A DNA stretch of 64,000 nucleotides from Fragum whitleyi. Its lineage: Eukaryota; Mollusca; Bivalvia; Cardiida; Cardiidae. The notes beneath the pieces are model-generated. The model saw only the letters and a program-made list of their open reading frames with translations, had not been told where the DNA came from and did no database searches. This document shows positions 1 through 10,691 of this stretch, in pieces. Numbering within the stretch: the stretch's first letter is position 1; each line of letters opens with the position of its first letter. Made by a program: the position numbers and the translations under genes. The DNA lies in contig OX411547.1 of NCBI GenBank assembly GCA_948146395.1, positions 32,406,614 to 32,470,613 of the forward strand. Direction: 5' to 3'.

Positions 1-88
1 AGAATCTAAAATGAATTAAAACACTAGGTATGATTTGTGATTTTGACTTAGGATTATTCTTTTCGTAAGATGTTTAGTAAAACTGGCC
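1..88 (+). mobile_element. MITE fragment, GGCCCGTTT family, cut by window start
   Basis: The first 88 bases match the right half of the MITE at 42504-42742: a 'gatttgtgattttgac' block, 'ttcgtaagatgtttagt', then a terminal 'aaactggcc'. The left part lies outside the window. Confidence 0.6.
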
Positions 89-1102
89 CATGGTTCTTGG
101 GCATAATTTCAAATTTTACTCATATACACAAGTTCCAGACTCTTCTACTTTTAATTAAGTTTTATTTCAATCTCTTGGCCAACAAGCCAGACAAACAACC
201 GGTAAAACATGCAATAAAACCCAAAATAATCCATCTTGAACAAAATGAAACAATAAGTGATATGTAAAGAACTACAGTATTACAATGAAGTGAATTTAAG
301 ACGATATTACCCCTTGTCATGCGGAACTCAGCATACTCCTGTTTTGACAGGAGATAATAGACAAAGATCAGCCTGCACATAAGTATTCAACTTTACACGA
401 AAAAATGATACAAAAAAAAGTAGCATTTAAAATTTCCTTCTTGGTTGTTCAACGATATAGCTTTGATTTCTCAATTAAGGTATACATTTGATTATCGTTA
501 GTGCTAAAATCATTTATCTGTTATTGCCCATGCATTTGACTTCAGTACTAGTGAATTTTCCAGGAAACATAATTGAGAGCTATAAATGTTTAATTTTAAG
601 AATTTTACACCCATTGTGATGTAAAATAAACATGCTAAAATGGATTTTGGTAAAATATTTGAGGTAAGATATATTGCAACTTTCCACTGTAAAGTAGTTG
701 TTGTAATAAAGATATCTTTTATTGTAACATGATTTTCTTGTGTTGTTTTGCAAGTTGAGAGTCGTAAATTGTAGCTTCCATTCAATTTTTTTCCGTTAAT
801 TAGCCACATATTAAATTACAAGGTATAGAGAGTTTGAAAGGGCATATGTGCTCAAAATTATGCTCTTTAAGTATTAAACAAGTATTATGCAGGCCAAATT
901 ACCCAAATTCATCATATAAATGCAGTAAGATTTGCTTAAGTATTGACTTTGAATATTTTGGCGCAAATCGGCCAATATTTTTATAAAAGCGAATATGGAG
1001 GAACAATATTGTAATTGTAACATATATTTTAGGTATTTTGAGCCATACAAGATCCTGTGGTTGTTTGATCACTCATACTCATAATCATGTATGACATACT
1101 GC
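89..1102. other. Intergenic, no gene seen
   Basis: AT-rich DNA with short chance reading frames only. A short 'caaagatcagcctgcaca' piece at about 361-379 resembles the hairpin elements at 34417-34989. No exon or complete repeat is supported. Confidence 0.5.
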
Positions 1103-1106
1103 TTAA

Positions 1107-1254
1107 GGTAGTGGAACCACAAAAGTTCCGCAAGGTTTTGAAAATAATGAACTTTTACAGTGTTAACCGAGGTTTCCTAATGATTTTCATTAGGAAATCT
1201 CGGTCAACATTGTGAAACTTCGAAATGTTGTGGAACTATTGCGGGTCCGATACC
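1107..1254. mobile_element. Foldback MITE, GGTAGTGG family, copy 1
   Basis: The two halves are near-complementary: the left reads TTAA-GGTAGTGG..GTTCCGCAAG and the right CTATTGCGGGTCCGATACC-TTAA. The centre is a palindrome around 'cctaatgattttcattagg'. TTAA lies on both sides (1103-1106, 1255-1258). Related copies are at 10692-11197, 12554-12709 and 25206-25363. It has no coding capacity, so it would be mobilised in trans. Confidence 0.85.
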
Positions 1255-1446
1255 TTAAAATCGAAATCTTTCATAGGTATTTACTCAAAATGGAGGCAGG
1301 ATATGGCATATGTTATAAGGATTTAGGATGGGTCATTGCAAAGTAATGTATCTCACAAAAGCCCCACTCGCCAGAGTGCTAACATGTCTTAAAACCTTGC
1401 TTATACATGTACCTTTCAGAAAATCATAGAGCACAAAATTCCCCTT

Positions 1447-1466
1447 GGGGGGGGGGGGGGGGGGGG
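1447..1466. repeat. Poly(G) homopolymer, about 20 bases
   Basis: An uninterrupted G run directly after CCCCTT. The length is prone to sequencing error. Confidence 0.9.
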
Positions 1467-1495
1467 AACAGGGGTTCCAGTAGCCCATAGTCTAA

Positions 1496-2330
1496 AAGTG
1501 CTGGATACTAAAAGCCAATCAATGTTGACATAAGAATACTACTAAATTAAATATCAGAGTAATCATTCTTTGTCTAGATGCTAATATGAAGGTCACAGAA
1601 GCACATGCAAAGTTTCAAAGCAATAGCTTTAGTAGAAATAGAGGTAATGCAGGTTTACATCAGTTGAAGTAAAACTTAACTTAACTTAAGTCCGAAAGGG
1701 TTAGAATTCCACTAAATTTAACACCAGAGTAATAAATCTTTGTCTAGAGGCTAATATGAAGGTCACAGAAGCACATGCAAAGTTTCAAAGCAATAGCTTT
1801 AGTAGAAATAGAGGTAATGCAGGTTTACATCAGTTGAAGTAAAACTTAACCAAGAATTATTAAGTCGGAAAGGGTTAGAATTCCACTGAATTTAACATAA
1901 GAGTAATAAATCTTTGTCTTGAGGCTGGTATTTTGGTTTAACCCTTTGCTGTTTTATCCCTGCTTTTAACGTGTCTGTGATTTTATGATTGAGAAAACAT
2001 TGTGAAAAAAAAGAAGAAATTGCTTCTGACAAGTAATTTCTTCTTTTTCCACACTGTTTTCTACCCTACTGAATGGTTATTTTTCAAACTAAATCCACTT
2101 TAAATTTTAGTCTGAAAACCTTTGAATTTAGACAGGTCAAAATTTTGTAAAACAGGAAAGGGTTAAGAAGCACAACTTTGCAAAGTTTCCAAGCAAAAGC
2201 TTTACTAATAACAGTGATAGAACAGATACACAACGGTTAAGAATTTATGTGAAGTCCGAAAGGGTTAAAATTCCACTGACTTCAACACCAGAGAAACAAA
2301 TCTTTGTCGTTAGGCTGATGTTTTCAAAGC
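1496..2330 (+). repeat. Pearl-like family A tandem array, partial copy
   Basis: Units of about 160 bp share 'aatctttgtct', 'ggtcacagaagca', 'gcaaagtttcaaagcaatag' and 'aaaacttaac' with the arrays at 4757-6004 and 56804-57222. The 'gtgctggata' motif marks the region after the family's 5' end, but AACAAGAG and the 3' hairpin are absent. The array is split by the piggyBac-like MITE at 1942-2162. Confidence 0.75.
1942..2162. mobile_element. piggyBac-like MITE, copy 1 (221 bp)
   Basis: Terminal inverted repeats start CCCTTTGCTGTTTTA on the left and CCCTTTCCTGTTTTA on the complement of the right, 14 of 15 matching. TTAA is duplicated on both sides (1938-1941, 2163-2166). CCCTTT termini with TTAA duplication are typical of piggyBac. 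The copy at 24007-24227 has exactly the same length. It sits inside a pearl-like unit, splitting 'attttggt' from 'agaagca'. Confidence 0.88.
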
Positions 2331-2529
2331 TATTTAAATGTGCAACTGAGTATGGAATATTTCTGTTTCTGCTAAAGCTATTTGCAAAAAAATAACCATA
2401 AAAATTCTAATAGAGTCCCATGCTCTTGGAAAACCCTATCCCCTTTTGGGAGGTTGAAATCGGCCATTTTTGATGTGATTTTACTACATCTTGAAGACTA
2501 ACAAAGGACTATACCAACAAATCACAGTC

Positions 2530-2890
2530 ATTAGGGGTCGACACTTACTCCTGGGATTAAGGAGTCAATTGGACTCCTAACACTTGAAATCAAGGAGTCC
2601 AAGCTCAAAATAAGCAATTTCTTCTTTTCCACAATGTTCTACCAAAGAAAAGTTTTTTTCTCAAAACACTACAGGATGCAAGCAATTGTTTTCTTCAACA
2701 ACTTTTGTAGTAAAAATATATACAGTTTTGGCAAATGTTAGAAAGGACACTGCTCTGTGCATTTGTTCTTCAAAATATTGTTATAATACCCTTGGAGTCC
2801 ATTCGACTCCTTACTTCCAAATGGAAGGAGTCCAACTGGTAAACAAGGAGTCTCGGACTCCAGGACTCCACTTAGTTTCAAACCCTGGTT
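2530..2890. mobile_element. TIR repeat with GGAGTCC motifs
   Basis: The left end 'aggggtcgacacttactcc' is roughly complementary to the right end 'cacttagtttcaaaccctgg'. GGAGTCC/GGACTCC motifs recur in both orientations near both ends. The centre is non-coding. Boundaries are approximate and the class is unknown. Confidence 0.5.
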
Positions 2891-2980
2891 ATTAAAAATT
2901 CAACAGAGGTCTTATGTTTCTTTCCCACTATATTTTGCGCGGATTACCCTTGTTTGGGACATTTTTCAGCCTCTTAACAA

Positions 2981-3058
2981 ATATCGATGGCTCAGCGCAA
3001 AATACTTGGAACTGCCTATATAGGCAGTTACAACTGTTTTGCACTGAGCCATCGATAT
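2981..3058. repeat. 78-bp hairpin, ATCGA/TCGAT family, copy 1
   Basis: A near-perfect foldback from 'atatcgatggctcag' to 'ctgagccatcgatat' with inner arms 'aactgcctata' / 'tataggcagtt'. Relatives at 11642-11727 and 51851-51934 share the ends and the 'gtgcctata' core. Confidence 0.75.
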
Positions 3059-3320
3059 GTAGCATAACCTCTAATAAAAGCAAATCCCTTTCTAATGGTA
3101 ATGAAATGATTCTAATAGAACCACGGGGTTCTAATCGAGCTTTTTGGGTATATAGGTTTTTAAGATTTTAAAAATGGAAATTAGCACTTTGCCCAAGCCA
3201 AACCCCAATGTATGATTTAATGTAAATTTGAAAAAAAGACTAGTATTTAAAAAGGTAAACAATAAAATATCTCGGGACAGTTTAGTTAATATGGCCCTAT
3301 GGATAAGGATAGGATTTTCA

Positions 3321-3598
3321 ATTGATTGAATGGAGTTTTACGCTGCTTTCAACAAATTTTCAGTTATATCGCGGCTGCTGGAGCACCTTACATTGGATTC
3401 CTGATATTCTCTCACCAGTACTACCATATCCTTTTCTAGCCTCCAGGTGTTATCTCACATAGGTCTACGATTATCAACCCTGTTACCTATTGGTGAGAGG
3501 CAAATAGTCGGAAAGAACGAGTGCCGCCGTCGGGGATCGAACCCGGGACCTCTACATTGACAGTCCGACGCGCTATCAACTGCGCTATGACGGCGGCC
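3321..3598 (-). mobile_element. tRNA-headed SINE, copy 1
   Basis: Read on the minus strand, the right end is a tRNA-like head: A-box-like TAGCGCAGTTGATAGCGCG and B-box GGTTCGATCCC, giving internal pol III promoter elements. The body runs through 'gtgagag', 'cagtactacca', 'ggagcacc' and ends at 'tccattcaatcaat' (3321). It is one of eight copies in the window and one of only two or three with a full head. Confidence 0.85.
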
Positions 3599-4055
3599 AT
3601 AAGATTTTCAAACACTTTGCCATGATTTCTCCAAGTTATATAATCCTAACCCACACATCCCCATCTCCACCCCCGCCGTACCCATATGTTCGGTGAAACA
3701 ACAACAAAAAAAAAACCATTATCAAGTTTTGAAAATAATGCAACATCCATCCAAATTTTAGATTGAATAAGTAAGGCCTTGTGGTTTTGACGAGAATGAT
3801 TTCAAAGAATAAGCACATGATTTTTTTTCCAATCCGTTAAGCAGTGGCAGATCAAAGGCTTCTATAAGGGGGTCGGCCTACAACATTCGAGTAATTAGTT
3901 CCATAGTATCCCTGTCTATATAGAAAGGGTTCTATGGGACTAATAGCTCAAATCCCGTTTACATCAGATAACTTTTATTAGTATTATTTCAAGTTACTGT
4001 CGTTCAAACACTATTTATCTTATTACTATACAAATATCTGTGTGATAACATCCAA

Positions 4056-4323
4056 TATGATATTTTTTATTATATCACATAGTTATTTTTAGAACAACGA
4101 TATCATGCATTTATTTTTAGAAACTTGCATTTCGGTTAGAAACAACGATGAAAACAAGACAAATAGTTATAAGATAAATATAATACGTACTAAGTGTTTT
4201 GTATGAAAAAATATCAAACTCGGTTGTGAGAAATGATAATTGTCTCGGCAGAGCCTCGACAATTATCAATTCTCCCAACCTCGTTCGATATTTTTTTTCA
4301 TGAAGAACACTAAGTATCTACTA
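4056..4323 (+). repeat. Interspersed repeat M, copy 1, with 3' hairpin
   Basis: Matches 26713-26985 over nearly its whole length, from 'tatgatat' through 'gttagaaacaac' and 'aaacaagacaaata' to 'acactaagtatc'. The right third is a foldback between 'atgaaaaaatatcaaactcg' and 'cgatattttttttcat'. Class unknown; no coding frame. Confidence 0.7.
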
Positions 4324-4756
4324 TACTAGTCAAAACTTCTAACCGGCCACTTTAAAAACAAAGATAATTTTTTCTGTGGTGTTGGGATTTTCATGAAATT
4401 TGCTATGTGAATTTTTAAGCAACTTTCCAGATAATTTTGGAGAAAAGTTACCGTCATTTCATTGACTTTAAAGCGCATCATGAGAAAAGCTCAAAAATCT
4501 CTAAATTTACACAGAGCTCAAAATATTGTTAATGTAGCGATTTATGTCTCATGGGTCGTTAGCTGAAACATAGACTAGGAATAAAAACTGAAAATATTGG
4601 ACAATTGTGCGCGGCATTTGGCCCTAGAAGAAAGTGATAGAGCTTATGTATGCTGAAAACGGTTCCTAGAAATAACACCTAAAACACGTTTTTCTTCTAA
4701 AATGCATGAAATATAGACAGATAATTCCCGTTGAGCTACAAAATGTAGGATTTGTA

Positions 4757-7152
4757 AACAAGAGCTGTCAGAGGACAGCAAAGCTCGACTATTCCAAGTG
4801 CTTGATAGTAACAGCATATCAATATGGACATTGGAAATTCAATACAATTTAAGTCAAGAGAAAAGAATCTTTGTCTAGATGCTGATATTATGGTCACAGA
4901 AGCATGTGCAAAGTTTCAAAGAAATAGCTTTAGTAGGAGAAGAGATACAACTAACATAAAACAGTTGCACATAAAAAAAATAACCAAGATTTTTAAGGCA
5001 AAAAGGGTTAAAATTCCACTAAATCAAATATCAGAGTAATGAATCTTTTTCTGTGGGCTAATATCATGGTCAAAGAAGCATGTGTAAAGTTTCCAGCTTT
5101 AGTAGATACAGATGTACATCAGTTGCACGTAAAAACTTAACCAAGATTTCTAAGTCTGAAAAGGGTTAAAATTCCATTAAACTTTATACCAGAGTATTGA
5201 ATCTTTGCCAAGAGGCCGTATTATGATCACAGAAGCATGTGCAAAGTTTCAAAGCAATAGCTTTACTAGAATTAGAGATATTACCGATGTACAACATTTG
5301 CACGTAAAAACTTAACCAAGAATTTCTGAGTCTGAAAAAGGTTAAAATTCTATGAAATTCAATATGACAGTAATTCATCTTTGTTTAGAAGCTGATATCA
5401 TGGTAACAGAAGTATGTGTGAAGTTTCAAATCAAAAGCCTAGGTAGAAATAGAGCTATAACTGATATACAACATTTGCACGTAAAAACTTAACCAGGAAT
5501 ATCTTAGCCCGTAAAAGGTTAAAATTCCATTAAATTTTATACCAGAGTATTGAATCTTTGTCTATAGGCTGATATTATGGTCACAGAAGCATGTGCAAAG
5601 TTTCAAGGCAATAGCTTCACTAGAATTAGAGATATTACTTATATACAACATTTGCACGTAAAAACTTAACCAAGATTTCTAAGTCCTAAAAGGGTTAAAA
5701 TTCCACTAAATTCAATATCAGGGTATTGAATCTTTGTCAGGAGGCTGATATTATGGTCACAGAAGCATGTGTACAGTTTCAAAGCAATAGCTTTTATAGA
5801 AACAGAAATATGACAGATAAACAACATTTGCACATAAAAACTTAACCAAGATTTCTAAGTCCGAAAAGGGTTAAAATTCCACTAAATTCAATATCAGGGT
5901 ATTGAATCTTTGTCAAGAGGCTGATATTATGGTCACAGAAGCATATGCAAAGTTTCAAAGCAATAGCTTTTATAGAAACAGAGATTTCAAACACTTGCAC
6001 GTAACTAGAAAGCCGCCATGAATGGCTTGAGTCGCTCCACAGGCTTGAAATTCTTGAAATAGCAAATCTTAGGTTTGCCTAGATTTTAATTATTTGGCGT
6101 TCTACTGATGTTGAAATGAATTTCAAAGTTTCCACTATTATAACATATAGAGAAATAACCTCTGCCCATAAGAGACATATTTTTCATCCAATGACATTAA
6201 TTTTTCGCTACATGATAAAGGTTCACTCAAGGATCATTCCAGTGAAATTTGGTTGATATCCAATAATGACATTCTGAGAAAATGTTTTTTAAAAAATCAA
6301 CTATATATCATATAGAGAAATGACCTCCGCCCATAAAATACACGTTTTTCATCCGATCACAATAATTTTTGGTAGACTGATAAAAGGTCACTCAAGGATC
6401 ATTCCAGTGAAATTTGGTTGATATCCATCAATTAAATTCTGTGAAAATGATTTTCAAAGTTTCCACTATATAACATATGGAGAAATGACCTCCGCCCATA
6501 AAATATACATTTTTTATTTGATCACAAAATTTTTTTGTAGACTGATAAAGGGTCACTCAACGATCATTCCAGTGAAATTTGGTTGATATCCACCAATTAC
6601 ATTCTAAGAAAATAATTTGCAAACTTTCCACTATATAACATGTAGAGAAATGACCTCCGCCCATAAAATGCTTATTTTTCAACCGATCACAATAATTTTT
6701 GGTAGACTGATAAAGGGTCACCCAAGGATCATTCATGTAAAATTTAATTGGTATCCATCAATTAGAATCTGAGAAAACTCACTTTTTACCATATTTGGAA
6801 ATTAGCCACGCCCATTAAAGCCATGTTTTTCATTGGATCAAAATTTCTTGAACAACTTTAAAAGAGGGTCACCCAAGGATCATTCCTGTGAAGTTTGGTT
6901 GAAATTCATCCAGTAGTTTCAGAGGAGAAGATTTTTAAAGAAAAAGTTTACGACCGGACGCACGCACGCACGGACGGACGGACGGACGGACGGACGACCG
7001 CACGACGGACACAACGCCATGACAATAGCCCCAGTGGCTTTCAGCCAGTGGAGCTAAAAACTTAACCAAAGCATTACGCCGACGCTGACGCCGACGACGA
7101 CGCCCGGGTGACTGGAATAGCCCCCCTATTCTTCGAATAGTCGAGCTAAAAA
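4757..7152 (+). mobile_element. Pearl-like (Helentron-associated type) family A element, complete but interrupted
   Basis: Starts AACAAGAG. A subterminal AGCTCGACTATTC (4782-4794) is perfectly complementary to GAATAGTCGAGCT (7135-7147) at the 3' end, which is itself part of a 'ctattcttcgaatag' hairpin followed by an A-run. The body has at least seven diverged units of about 160 bp, each with 'gaatctttgtc', 'atggtcacagaagca' and 'aaaacttaaccaaga'. Near the 3' end lies a GACGCC-rich tract. The array is interrupted at 6005 by a family B element. The architecture matches published pearl/HINE elements; it codes for nothing and would need a Helentron Rep/helicase in trans. Confidence 0.8.
6005..7057 (+). 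mobile_element. Pearl-like family B element nested in family A
   Basis: Starts ctag-aaagccgccatgaatggc and ends in the hairpin 'ccagtggctttcagccagtgg' then agct-AAAAA. A 5' 'gctccacaggct' is near-complementary to the 3' 'agccagtggagc'. The interior holds about five units of about 165 bp ('gaaatgacctccgcccataa', 'ggatcattccagtgaaattt'), then a CGGACGGACG microsatellite (about 6958-7000). Removing it rejoins a typical family A unit. A close relative is at 44678-45705. Confidence 0.82.
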
Positions 7153-7849
7153 ATCAATTTGATACATCGTTTTTTTCACATCAGACCATATTTGAGCATA
7201 TTCGCTAGATAAAATGGGTTGCCGGTTGAATTTAAATACCATTTTACCATGCCTCCTATTCTTTCTGTTTCTCCAGTAGGCAGAGGTCACACAAAATTGA
7301 CAATGTTTTCCAATTTTTTTCTTGGTCTGGGTTGCAGCTTACCTTTTGCGGACTTTGATTTGTTGAAAGTGTAATATTCCGAGCTCTATTAAGATTTAGA
7401 GCTTTTTGAGCTTTTCCTTCATTACACATCAAAATTTGATAACTATTGGTAAATCATAATGGAAATCCGCGTACAATATGCTTAAAAATTCACACATCAA
7501 ATTCCATTAAAATGTTATAACTTTTTAAAAAAGTTATCATCATTTTTAAAGTGGCCGGTTAGGACTTTTGGCCAGTATATATATATAAAGGGGATTGTTT
7601 TAATTTTCTTACAGAATATCGCCTAAACTTGTCCACTAGAATGAAATAATTTGGATACAGATGGGGTTCGTTCGAACCCTTCGAACCCCACTGGATCCGC
7701 CAATGGTTAAGCCCTGACCTGGAAGATCCCATATTTCCGCGAATACAAAAAAAATATTAAAATTATTTCAAACAAGTTTTGAAAAAAGCCTAGACTGTCG
7801 CAAATCGGACTAATACATCCACCACCCCAACCCCTTCAAGTGCTTGTCA

Positions 7850-8032
7850 ATAAAACCCTGGCTCTCGATATGTATGCTGATATTTTATATCGGTTCTTTA
7901 ATCTTAGATTATATACCCATCTGATATATACCTTTTGATGAGTTCTGTCTTGTATGTTTATTGTATGCATGTTCTTTGTGACAATCCTATAACTGGATTT
8001 TTTAAACCAATAAAGGAATTTGAATTTGAATA
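7850..8032 (+). mobile_element. LINE 3'-end fragment
   Basis: AT-rich sequence ends with 'aaaccaataaaggaatttg' followed by a short GAATTT repeat. A short-repeat tail after an AATAAA-like signal is typical of CR1/L2-type LINE 3' ends. No ORF remains, so class and 5' limit are uncertain. Confidence 0.45.
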
Positions 8033-8498
8033 AAATGAACAGCCATTTTCCATCAAAGGACTTTTAACTTTGTAAAATTCAATAGATCGTAATCAAAATA
8101 TCACTTGCACATCTCTGTTTGGTACTAATCACATCTGAAAAGTTGAGTGAATCCGCCCATTTGTTGCTGAGAAATTGAGCGGACACGAAAGGACTACAGT
8201 ATATTCATTCCCCTGAACATAGTTTTGAAGAGTAGGAAAATATCCAAAGACTATCAAAGACAGTTCAAATAAAATTTCGATCAAATAGTGAGCATTTCGG
8301 GAGAATTGGAACAAACTTTCTTAAAAATCGAATTTTACAAAATATTTGACCGGAAAACATCACTTTGATACTTATTTAAAAAATCGCACGATGTATAAAC
8401 AACAATTTAGAAATAACGAAAAATAACTTTCGATCGTTTTCTAAATGAGACATTCTTCGTGAAAATCGACTAATTCAGATTTTTTCCGAAATACTGCC

Positions 8499-8632
8499 TT
8501 ACGTTCAGGACGATTGACAAAACGTTTCAATCTGTTTGCTAATTTTATCCCGCTTTGCGCGTAAGTGCTTGTGCACAGCGGGGTATAGTTGGCAAACAGT
8601 TGCACTGTTTTGTCATCCTGAACGTAGGGCCG
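8499..8632. repeat. Foldback element of about 134 bp
   Basis: 'ttacgttcaggacgattgac' on the left is complementary, with few mismatches, to 'tcatcctgaacgtag' on the right. Inner arms 'tgtttgctaa' / 'ttggcaaaca' also pair. Non-coding. Confidence 0.6.
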
Positions 8633-8708
8633 ATTTTAGCAGGTTAACCGATGAGCAGTTTTTTAAAGGGAAATTCAAACAAAATCTTGTCATCGCCGAC
8701 GTAATTTC

Positions 8709-8755
8709 AAAACATCGTAACTACAGCTTTGACAAAGCTGTAGTTTCGAGGTTTT
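8709..8755. repeat. Short hairpin K, copy 1
   Basis: 'aaaacatcgtaactacagct' pairs with 'agctgtagtttcgaggtttt' around a short 'ttgacaa' loop. The same hairpin, with base changes, occurs at 23376-23419. Confidence 0.65.
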
Positions 8756-8766
8756 AAAACTTCGAT

Positions 8767-9045
8767 AGATTGATTGGAGTTTTACGCCGCTTTCAATAAT
8801 TGTTCAGTTATCTATCTCGGAGGCTGGAGCACCTAACAGTGGATTTCTGGTATTCCTCTCACCAGTACTACCATCACATCCTTTCCTAGTCTTCAGCTGC
8901 TATCTCACATAGGTCTACTAATATCAACCCATTGGTGAGAAACTAATGATCGGAAAGAATGAGTGTCGCCGTCGGGGACCTGCCAGTAATGCCCGAAAGG
9001 GGAGTCAGGCAGTATATATAGATAGATAGGGATCGAACCAACTAG
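8767..9045 (-). mobile_element. tRNA-headed SINE, copy 2, head disrupted
   Basis: Body as in copy 1, from 'gattgattggagttttacgc' to 'gtcgccgtcggggacc'. The tRNA head is broken by about 50 bp containing 'gcccgaaaggggag' and a GATA-type short repeat before 'gggatcgaacc' resumes. The internal promoter is therefore damaged. Confidence 0.75.
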
Positions 9046-9485
9046 GTTCGAACCTTCTTTACAGAACACGTGGATTCGCCAAATAACGTTTGCACAAAGT
9101 TCAATCCAGTCAATAAATGAGAATATATATAAACTACATATAAACTTTGTTAACTACAAATATAAACTATGTTTGATGAAATAGTCAATAACGCCATAAT
9201 CATGTTTTTTCCCCCTAAACATCAGGTTTTTTGTTATCAATAGGACAGAAAACAATTTTGGAGCGGCAAGATATACTGATATATTTTCAAATCAATTTCT
9301 CCTTTTTGCATATAGGTCAAAGTAAGTAAAAGATTTTAAGTACTTATAAAAGTAACAATATTTCATTTGTGGACGAGTTTATTTTAAACAAATAGTGGAA
9401 AATATTTCAAAAATTCAGTTAGTTAAATTTCATCCGGAGAGTTTTAGCAGAGGCCGATAAATTTGCCAAAGTAGAATTTTGTTTG

Positions 9486-9655
9486 TTTGAATGGGTTTTA
9501 CGCCGCTTTCAACAATTTCGCAGTTATATCGCGGCGGCCGGAGCACCTAACAATGGATTCCTGGTATTTCTTTCACCTGTACTACCATTACACCCTTTCC
9601 TAGCCTCCGACTGCTATCTCACATAGGTTCACGATTATCTACCCATTGGTGATTG
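9486..9655 (-). mobile_element. SINE, copy 3, headless
   Basis: The SINE body from 'gaatgggttttacgccgc' to 'cccattggtga' is present; the tRNA-related head is missing. Inactive as a pol III unit. Confidence 0.8.
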
Positions 9656-9752
9656 CCACAGTAGAAATGAATCAAAAACTCCACCCGCCTCTAAATGATT
9701 TCAAGAAAATATAGCCTAAATCATTGCCATGATCCAAAAGTGCCAATGAAAT

Positions 9753-10028
9753 ATTGATTGAATGAATGGAGTTTTACGCCGCTTTCAACATTTTTTCAGT
9801 TATATCGCGGCGGCTGGAGCACCTAACAATGGTTTCCTGGTATTTCTCCTACCAGTACAACCATCACATCCTTTCCAAGTCTTCAGCTGCTATCTCACAT
9901 AGGTCTACGATTATCGACCCATTGGTGAGAGACAAATAGTCGGAAAGAATGAGTGTCGCCGTCGGGGATCGAACCCGGGACCTCTAGATTGATAGTCCGA
10001 CGCGCTACCAACTGCGCTATGACGGCGG
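9753..10028 (-). mobile_element. tRNA-headed SINE, copy 4, full length
   Basis: Complete from the 'attgattgaatg' tail side to the tRNA-like head ending 'gacggcggc'. On the minus strand the head carries an A-box-like TAGCGCAGTTGGTAGCGCG and B-box GGTTCGATCCC. It is the best preserved head in the window. It abuts the hAT-like element at 10044. Confidence 0.87.
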
Positions 10029-10043
10029 CTGTCAATGAAATAA

Positions 10044-10387
10044 CAGTGGCGGATCCAGGGTTTTGAGAAGAGGGTTCGAACAAACTTAAAGCGGGTTCGT
10101 TTTCCCTAGCTTTACAGAATTTTAACCGGCTTAACCTGCTCAACAAGACTTGTTTCGATTTTAACCACAAGAAATTAAGTAGGAAGCAGATAGTATAGAC
10201 TAAGATCAGACTGCACAACTGTACAGACTGATCTTATTCTTTACTGTCTTCCAAGCTTCGTTTCCAACAGCAATATTTCTTGAAAAGCAGATGGGTTAAT
10301 TGAAATTAGACAAAAAATAATTAATTCGGCTTCAGAAAGGGGGCAGCGGTCGTTCGAACATCCCGAACCCTCCTGGATCTGCCACTG
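10044..10387. mobile_element. hAT-like non-autonomous TIR element
   Basis: Left terminus 'cagtggcggatccag' and right terminus 'ctggatctgccactg' form inverted repeats matching at 14 of 15 positions. 'gttcgaac'-type motifs follow both ends. TGAAATA occurs at both borders and may be part of an 8-bp target duplication. A 'gatcagactgca' / 'tgtacagactgatc' hairpin lies near 10195-10240. Too short to encode a transposase. Confidence 0.72.
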
Positions 10388-10691
10388 AAATAGTCTTATG
10401 ATAATATAACTTAGAATTTACTTACTAGATTTAAACGCATCAGTCGACGTCAAAATGAATTGTGATCGCCAAAACGGTAAATCTGGTTTATATACCCCAG
10501 TCCACGGTCAGCTCACATGATCACGCGTGCATCGCCCCAAGGGATCACGGTGGACAATACTCCTTTATCCATAATTCCCTTAATCTCTGTTGTTGTTTTT
10601 TTTACAGAAAAATCAACAATATTTATTTGTTTGTATTGGGTCGAACGCTAGTTTAAACAGTAGTCAAGTTATAAAGCTTTGGTTTAATTAA

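Larger units (their letters stand above)
4326..7575. mobile_element. Foldback element with long TIRs, split by a pearl-like insertion
   Basis: The left end 'taaccggccactttaaaaa' (about 4341-4359) is complementary to the right end 'tttttaaagtggccggtta' (about 7543-7561). Similarity continues inward about 200 bp on each side, through 'tgtgaatttttaagca' and 'gaaaagctcaaaaa'. TA flanks both ends. The interior is largely the pearl-like element at 4757-7152; without it the element would be about 0.85 kb. TA flanks suggest Tc1/mariner-like mobilisation but do not prove it. Confidence 0.7.
3842..7705. mobile_element. Possible hAT-like element split by nested insertions
   Basis: The left end 'cagtggcagatc' and right end 'ggatccgccaatg' resemble the termini of the compact element at 10044-10387; the right ends of both also share 'cgttcgaac'. 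If they belong together, the interior holds the nested elements at 4056-4323, 4326-7575, 4757-7152 and 6005-7057. The left match is imperfect, so this pairing is tentative. Confidence 0.35.

Noticed and set aside
3530..3597. tRNA gene on the minus strand
   Set aside because: A and B boxes are present but the segment is the head of a SINE with body and tail; the other copies confirm it. The same applies at 9960-10028 and 37740-37815.
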